From Letharia columbiana (Eukaryota > Ascomycota > Lecanoromycetes > Lecanorales > Parmeliaceae): a stretch of 64,000 bases of DNA. Of this stretch, positions 57,725 through 64,000 are shown in pieces. The notes under the pieces are model-generated. The model saw nothing but the letters and a program-made list of their open reading frames with translations, had not been told where the DNA came from and did not search any database. Within the stretch, counting starts at the first letter, position 1. Every line of letters begins with the position of its first letter. The position numbers and the translations under genes were made by a program. The stretch covers positions 643,001 through 707,000 of the forward strand of contig NW_023501049.1 of the NCBI RefSeq assembly GCF_014066305.1, given 5' to 3'.

Positions 57725-58593
57725 CTAGTCCTTCTCGCGAGTCGCCTCCCCACTCTTCAGACATGCGGCAGCTTTCTCAACCGCCCCCTTGCGATCCGTC
57801 AGCATCCTAGGCGCCAGCCAACACCAAAGCCAATCGGCATTCACACCCTCCACGCCGAGCGTCCGCTCCCACTTCCCATTGCGGGAAAGTTGCGCCCTGC
57901 CCAGATCGAACTCCACGTGGAGCCCCTGGCAAGTCGCCAATCCTGGTGACGCTGTACGCCCAGTACAGGCCGTCCGTCGCCCACCATCCTCCACAAGAGG
58001 GTCTGCACCTGCGACCCTCGATCTTGACACTGAGGGTTCTGCAGGTGCGAATCGGCCATGCGGCCCGCTTCTCGGAACGTGCGCACCCGGTCGAGGGACG
58101 CCGGGTCTCGCTCGACGTGGTGATCGATCTCCAGATGGGAACCGATGCTCTTGATGTTGGCCGGCGACTCCCGAGTTTGATCTTTCAGGAAAGGCGGCAC
58201 GGCGCTCATACTATCAAAGAAGGAAGTGTTCTCGTGGTAAAATATGGAGTGGGCTTCCCTTCGGACCTTCTTGTTGGTGCGTAAGAGAGCTGGACTCAGT
58301 TCGGAGTTGTGATCAGCGTCCCTAGTGTAGACGGTCTGGAAGAAGTCAGGTGTCTTCCGACACTCGTGACATTTGAACTTGAGCCTCGAGCAAGAGCATC
58401 TGCTACATTGGTGGAGAATCTTCGCGGTCTGGTAGGCTTTTCGGACTCGTTTGGCGGAACGCTTCGTGGTCTGGTATTGGCCGGGGCGCATGTCCTGGAT
58501 GTGTACGTTGTCTTTGGCGACAAGAGCGTGACGGTAGATGATGTTCCTTACTTCCCCTGGGAGGGAAAGGAATGAGGAGGGGTGCTTGCTCAT
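57725..58593 (-). pseudogene. 2EXR/F-box-like gene broken by two frameshifts
   Basis: ATG at 58,593 begins MSKHPSSFLSLPGEVRNIIYRHAL, the start of the fungal 2EXR/F-box-like fold, and runs through ALLRTNKKVRREAHSIFYHEN and IKSIGSHLEIDHH to about 58,060. Coding-like sequence then continues in a second frame (RTLSVKIEG, WWATDGLYWAYSVTRIGDL, about 58,050-57,925) and a third frame (QGLHVEFDLGRAQLSRNGKW to a TAG at 57,725). One extra C near 57,927 would explain the second break. The frames abut directly, leaving no room for introns. Such proteins are abundant and lineage-expanded in moulds; function unknown. Confidence 0.6.
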
Positions 58594-59153
58594 GATTGTG
58601 GTACCTTGTAAAGGAATGGGGGGAAGAGTATGCGGAATTTGGTTTGATTGAGAGCTTGTGTTTGGTTATTGATTTCAGAGTGTGTTTGACGTGGTCGGTC
58701 CTATACGTGTCAGAGAGGGTGCGATCTCTGCTACAACAGCTGCCAGCGTATCTTCATGCTGTCGGAGGCATATCGAACTTCAGAGCCCCAATTCTCTAGC
58801 TGATATTTGATTGCTACCAGAAACAGATCCCTTCGACACATCTTCTCGATAAATTTCTTCAATATATGTGCGCAGCGTAATCTAATTATATACCTTAATT
58901 ACTTTGTGCCTTCTTTCGACACATGCCCTTCACATGGTTTTTAACGCAGTTCCCCAAAATTGCCGGACTCTTACAACAAACACTCGCCCAGTGACTTACC
59001 TACAAAGTTATCACACTACATGATCATTCATCCTTCACATCGGTCAAACATGCTCAATATGGACAAAGAACCCGCCAACGCCAGATCTTAATAGAGATCA
59101 AATAAATAATGCGATCATTATTATTTTTAGTGTCACATTCATCAAGCTACGCC
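58594..59153. other. Divergent region between two 2EXR-like pseudogenes
   Basis: 560 bp. No separate gene. It would have carried both promoters. Confidence 0.4.
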
Positions 59154-60024
59154 ATGGACGAAGACGGTAAAAAAGACCCCCCGCACCAAGTCATTGTGGA
59201 AAACTATCACCACGAGGAAACAGACTCGAATAGCGCTGCGGTTTACACGTCCACAAGACAGCGTATCAGCCAGTCCGCCACCAGGATGTCCCATGCCCAT
59301 CTCAATGTCACCCGAAATCTACTTGCGAATCGTCGTCTTTGATGCCAACGACGTCTTACAAAGTTACGCATATGGCTGTGCCGGAGACCAATGGTGAGGT
59401 GCCCGGCTTGTTGGGCGTTTGTCGTCTCGTTCGGAGCAAAGCCCTTTCCGTGTTCTACCGGAAGAGCAGTGTCGAATCCCGCTCAATGAGCACAGTCATG
59501 CCGTTCTTGAACGATCGACCAGACGACTGTCCTTATTTCAAGTCCTTCAGGTTCTGTCTTAATCTGGACCGGCATGGCCACAGCAGCCCCGCTCATCAGC
59601 AATGGATACAAGTCTTCAGTCAACAGGTTAGCAGAAGGCATACCATACCTAAGCCTACAACATCATTCTATAACGGTCATTGACCCAAATCGGTACTGCT
59701 TCGACTACTCCCTCCACGAGAGGAAAGTCATGCATTGGGTCCACGCTCTCGCAGGAATTCGTGAGCTAGATTCCATCCAAACCGAATTCGTCCTGAACAG
59801 CAGAGGAAAGGCGGCGTTTCGAGAATTGGTTCTCAGAGATATCTCACCGGACTGTGAACGAATTGATAGAAGAAGATTGTCAGCACAAGCTGGACAGGCA
59901 CCTTCAGCCCCTGATGCTGAAGCCCACGCGTGCGCTGTCGGCTCGCGAATGCACCGCGCGAGAAGACTGGGTGGACGCAGTGGTCCTTCAGCATCTAGGC
60001 CTGCGAGTCTTGCATTGGTATTGA
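59154..60024 (+). pseudogene. Second 2EXR/F-box-like gene broken by several frameshifts
   Basis: From ATG 59,154 (MDEDGKKDPPHQVIVENYHHEE) coding-like sequence passes through four frames: MSPEIYLRIVVFDANDVLQSY; then VPGLLGVCRLVRSKALSVFYRK and PYFKSFRFCLNLD; then LAEGIPYLSLQHH and HALAGIRELDSIQTEFVLN; then NELIEEDCQHKLDRHL and WVDAVVLQHLGLRVLHWY ending TGA at 60,022-60,024. The frames meet within a few bases of each other, which excludes ordinary introns. The block order (LPxEI start, CRxVRxxAxxxFY, PFL.D, KSF.F.L) parallels the pseudogene at 57,725-58,593, so the two are diverged paralogues arranged head to head. Confidence 0.6.
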
Positions 60025-60937
60025 CGGATCACTGGGAATTATAGACTAGCTGGGGACATTATTAACAGATGGAAGAGGAGTCGAATGATGGATCATGACA
60101 CGCTTGCCACTCTCCGGCTACGCAATATGACAACCTTCACCCTTTGAGCATCTGCCATGTTTGCGCTTTCTTTAGAACCCTTCCCCTCTTTGCCACCTAC
60201 ATCAAGAAATCCCTGAAAGAAGCACAATCTAAAGAGAAGATTTTCCAGTCAAATAAAGATGTAGAACCCCTCTTCCTGAACCAGTGGAAGAGAGGCAAAT
60301 CTGCAGACAGCCTCGAATTGCTGGGTGATGAGTGGTGCTCAGATTACATATACCTGTAGAGTACGGACCCCAGTGGCTATCGAGTCGCAATGAACCGAAA
60401 ATGAGGCTGGCTGCTTCGTGCCGTTCCGAGGTTATCTCTCGGCCAGGATTCATGCAAGGCGAGCTGCCAATGAAAAGCAAGTTTACAGATAGCTGGTCCA
60501 GCACTCCAGTGAGGCTTGCCAAGACTTACGGATGCTAGCTTGGCTACTTGTGTTGCCTAAGATGCAGACTGGATACCAATACATATGTCGTTGATTCAAT
60601 CTTGTAGAGAAAACCCATGGATAAGTGCATGGAGTCTAGACTTCAAAGGTGATTGATAAGTGATTGTGGGTAGTCACGAGTGGGAACAGTTGCCAAGGAC
60701 GGATCGCTGAACGTCATTTTCTTGGCTTCCGCTGTAAAGCCTTTCTACCAACGTTGCGGATCCCTTGGAAGCCCGACTTCTTGTCCGTGCTCTTTACCTG
60801 CTTTGAAACCTTTTCGGGGGATAATATGTCCCTTGCCCCTTACTACTCCTCCTGCTCTTTCCAACCTTGACTTCATCCTCTCATCATCCCTCCGAGCCAG
60901 CTTCCCACACCACTAGTGTTACTCCACAGCATTCAAG
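60025..60937. other. Intergenic region
   Basis: 0.9 kb between the second pseudogene and the oxysterol-binding protein gene. Short frames with non-ATG starts only. No repeat seen. Confidence 0.4.
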
Positions 60938-62948
60938 ATGCCTTTAGGCCTCCATAAGCACGGCGACGATCATCGGCGCATGTCGCTGAGCAGTCAGTCC
61001 TTACCTCGGCTATCGGCTTCGACGAAGCATTCAAGCTGACGGCCTGCCGAACAGGGAAATCGGCAGACGAAGGGAGTGCAGAAGCAGCTGGTGGTGACGA
61101 TGAAACGGGTCAGAGAATCGACCCATGCCTGTCCTGCACAAGCGATTCTGACAAAATTTTAGTGGTGGAACCGGATCAGGGAAATGGTCAGTGAAGAGCT
61201 ATGCAACGGGCTGCTCCTCCTGTCGAAGGTGTTGGTGTGAATACTGAAGCGCCGTCCGGTTGGTAGTACTGTCACATATCATATCACAACTGCGGCCAGG
61301 CGCAGACCTGAACAAAGTCACATTACCTACATTCATCCTAGAACCGAAATCTATGCTGGAACGGATAACGAAGTAAGCGTTCGGGTCTTTGGTTCTGGCT
61401 GATCTCTAACGATCCGCGATAGCTTCATGGCACATCCTGAAACTCTCCTTCCTATGCCCGAAATCGAAGATCCAACACAGCGTTTCGTTTCCGTCGTCAA
61501 ATTTTACTTGAGCGGCTGGCATATCAAACCACCGTACGTTGGCTTTGGCTGGTATAAGAAGCACGTTGGAACCTTTGGCTGAAGACAACCGCAGGGGCGT
61601 GAAGAAACCTCTCAATCCGATTCTCGGCGAAACATTTACCTGTTGTTGGGACTACCCGGATCATACTCGAGGATACTACATATCAGAGCAAACATCACAT
61701 CACCCTCCAAAGTCCAGCTATTTCTTCATGGCACCTGAACACAACATACGGATAGATGGGGCATTGAAGCCGAGAAGTAAATTCTTGGGCAACTCAGCTG
61801 CAAGTTTGATGGAGGGCGTAGGTGTTCTACGGTTCATGAACCGTGGCAGAACACAAGGCGGAGAGAGATAGTATGTAGGTCTTACACGACAATGCTTGGC
61901 ACCGCTGACAGTATGTCACAACTTAGCTTCCTCACGCAGCCGAATATGTACGCACGTGGAATACTATTCGGAAAGATGAAGTACGAATTGGGCGACCACA
62001 GTTTCATTAAATGTCCTGAGAATGGCCTGATGGCAGACATCGAGTTCAAGACCAAAGGATACTTTGGTGGGACCTACAACGCAATAGGCGGGAACATCAA
62101 GAACGAAAAGACCGGAGAGACTTTATTCGAGCTATCAGGCATGTGGAGTGGCGAGATGGTATTGAAGGATGTCAGGGTAGGAAGATACGCGATTTACCCT
62201 TGATGCCCTACTCTGCTGACCTACACCTAGACTGGACATAAAGAAGTTCTCTTCAATGCGTCACATGCGAAGCACACGCCTCCAGTTATACGACCAATTG
62301 AAGAACAAGATGAGCGGGAGTCGCAGAGGCTGTGGCTTAAGACCGTGATAGCCATCAAGGAGTCAAATCATATTGCTGCGACAGAGGAGAAGTCGAAAGT
62401 AGAAGACAGACAACGAGATGAGACCGCAAAGAGAGCGGAGCAGGGAATTGAGTGGCAACCAAAACTTTTCCGGCCAGTTCGTGGAGGGCCTGGTGGACCA
62501 GAAGAAGGAGAAGAAGACCTGGATTGGATACTAAACGCGAATATGTATGTGTCTACCTGAGTCCATATGACTGAACTGACCTGACAATGCTAGCGATGGT
62601 GCTACTCCCGAAGAAAAAACCAAGCAGATACTTGCCATCGCTCCAATACTCAGAGGTCAGCAACACAACCAGCAGAGCAAGGCTTCCCAGCCTCAGCAAA
62701 ACCAAGAGAACACACAACCACCAAGTCAGCCACAGCAGCAGGCGGTAGCCCACGACGATTTGATCGATTTCGGCCAGTCAAACCCAGCCCCAAGTACGTC
62801 TGCGGCAGTAGGACAGAGTAATCCAATGCAGTTTCAGCCAAATGCACCCCCAGGGATGCAAGCGCCACTACAGCCGGGCCATCCGATCAAGCGTGTCGAC
62901 ACGAAAACAAACGATTTTGATGAATTCGTCGACGCACCAGGTTATTAG
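60938..62948 (+). CDS. Oxysterol-binding protein (ORP/Osh family)
   Basis: Eight exons: 60,938-60,992, 61,055-61,186, 61,267-61,372, 61,423-61,533, 61,595-61,870, 61,927-62,176, 62,231-62,544, 62,594-62,948. Intron lengths are 49-80 nt and all phases agree, giving 532 residues. ORP lipid-transfer domain from about 65 to 430: [41 protein letters not shown], the signature [54 protein letters not shown] and a late helical region with WQPKLF. No PH or ankyrin domain, so a short, Kes1/Osh4-like protein that exchanges sterol and PI4P between membranes. The C-terminal ~100 residues are Gln/Pro-rich with DDLIDFG, unusual for the short class, perhaps a protein-interaction tail. Confidence 0.88.
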
Positions 62949-63286
62949 ACAGTAACTCAGAAGGAGCATGCTCTGGAAGAGGGTGACGACAGCGACGGCA
63001 TGGTAGGTCTCCATTTGGCTTGTTGGCATATCCACAAAGCTTCTAAAAGGGGGTTTATGGTCTCTGCAATTTCCCCTCGATTGAACAGCATGATTAGGCG
63101 AACAGCATCTTCATTCAATAAATGTTCGCCCTGTCAATGACTAGCTAGGGACTGAGCTGCTTTTCAACCAAGTTCAGCTCACCTCTTCTTGCATGCTGTC
63201 AACTACCATTCCATTACCATACTAAGATTCTAGCCAAAATCCCCAGATTCCCCCACTTTGACATTGTTCACACCAAATCCCTCTCC
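62949..63286. other. Convergent intergenic region
   Basis: 338 bp between the ends of the OSBP gene (+) and the ING-like gene (-). Nothing else seen. Confidence 0.45.
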
Positions 63287-64000
63287 TTACCCCCTGCCTT
63301 TCCGACAATCCGGACAAAACCACTTCCCAACCGGTTCCCTCGTAACAGCCACACAACTCCAATGGAACCACTCATTCGGACAATCATCATTATCACAAGC
63401 AACCATGTTCCCATAGCTCACACTGTGACATACACAGTACTTCTTATCATCTCCCTCTCCCTCATCATCCCCTTCTTCCATCTCTACATCCTCGTCATTG
63501 TCATCTCCCATCGCGCTATCGTCGTCCCCAGTGGTCGACAGTGGAGTTCCAGATTTTTTATTGTGTTGGTTTCCACGGCGTCGGGATCCGGCGGCATTGG
63601 ATTTCTTGGTAGCAGCGGGATTGAGGTGCCCGATGCGTTGATGGGGAGGTTGACCAGCGCGTCCGTTCGGTGGTTTCTTGTGAGTGGGACGCGTTGGACC
63701 GGCGCTACTGCCGCGGGAGGCTGCGAGATCTCCTTTCGGGGTGCTGGGCCCAAGGGATGACTGACGAAGCGATGACGACGTAGCTGGAATGGAAAGATGA
63801 TGCGGATTTAACCGCCTACGCTTCGACGGGTCAGTCGACGGAGACCGATGTGCGTTGCGCGCTTGGTTGAGATGAGTGGCCGGAGCGGTCGTTTGCAGCG
63901 GAGATGGTTGCCGAGCGGATGCTGATGGCTGGACGAGGCGACTGATGGGGTTGTTCGCGATGGTGGTGGAGGGGCCGGCGTTCCCGGACAGCGGGTGCAG
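63287..64000 (-). CDS. ING-family PHD-finger protein (3' part)
   Basis: 237 residues visible; the frame is open to the window edge, so the N-terminal ING domain and start lie beyond 64,000. The C-terminal PHD finger is complete: [20 protein letters not shown] and WFCPDCRK supply the C4HC3 zinc ligands, and Tyr plus Trp provide the aromatic cage that reads trimethylated H3K4 in ING proteins. Before it come an acidic stretch ([20 protein letters not shown]) and a basic Ser/Pro-rich linker ([23 protein letters not shown]) with likely nuclear-localisation signals. ING proteins (Pho23, Yng1, Yng2 in yeast) are subunits of histone deacetylase Rpd3L or acetyltransferase NuA3/NuA4; which one cannot be decided without the N-terminus. 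Confidence 0.85.
   Translation of the reverse strand: MHPLSGNAGPSTTIANNPISRLVQPSASARQPSPLQTTAPATHLNQARNAHRSPSTDPSKRRRLNPHHLSIPATSSSLRQSSLGPSTPKGDLAASRGSSAGPTRPTHKKPPNGRAGQPPHQRIGHLNPAATKKSNAAGSRRRGNQHNKKSGTPLSTTGDDDSAMGDDNDEDVEMEEGDDEGEGDDKKYCVCHSVSYGNMVACDNDDCPNEWFHWSCVAVTREPVGKWFCPDCRKGRG

Overview
The window is nuclear DNA of a filamentous ascomycete (Pezizomycotina). Genes have 0-7 short introns (mostly 49-86 nt) with GTRNGT donors and CTRAY branch points. The proteins are typical of moulds: a DUF7492 LPMO-like secreted protein, an Rtc1/WDR24 WD40 protein, an Hmt1-type ABC transporter, and DUF7514, DUF3605 and 2EXR-type proteins. More than a third of the window is extremely A+T-rich DNA in which CpA and TpG are nearly absent while CpG survives, the signature of repeat-induced point mutation (RIP). 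Class or genus cannot be fixed from this.

Layout. 1-11,954 and about 12,840-23,507 are RIP-destroyed repeats. The second block holds a decayed Ty3/gypsy element on the minus strand, recognised from mutated reverse-transcriptase and integrase motifs. Between the blocks, a roughly 0.8 kb island of normal composition (11,955-12,715) carries small gene remnants. At 23,508-24,301 there is an abrupt switch to an un-RIPped, GC-rich element made largely of short hairpins, ending TGTTAGC...GCTTAACA and containing tRNA-like promoter boxes. I could not assign it to a known family.

From 24.4 kb on the DNA is ordinary gene space: LPMO-like protein (-); metallo-beta-lactamase-fold hydrolase, nicotinamidase, Lys-rich small protein and a secreted metallopeptidase-like protein (all +); Rtc1 (-) diverging from Hmt1 (+); a small basic protein (-); a gene-poor 2.6 kb followed by a decayed gene; proline dehydrogenase (+); two small or secreted orphan proteins (+); an MFS sugar transporter flanked by two related MITE-like elements; a DUF7514 protein; a DUF3605 protein; two frame-shifted 2EXR/F-box-like pseudogenes pointing away from each other; an oxysterol-binding protein; and the 3' part of an ING-type PHD-finger chromatin protein running off the end.

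The genes do not form a pathway cluster. They are separate housekeeping functions (TORC1 signalling at the vacuole, vacuolar metal/thiol transport, proline catabolism, NAD salvage, sterol transport, chromatin) with secreted or lineage-specific genes near repeats. Exon structures for the spliced genes were worked out by hand from splice signals, reading-frame closure and family similarity. No database search was run.
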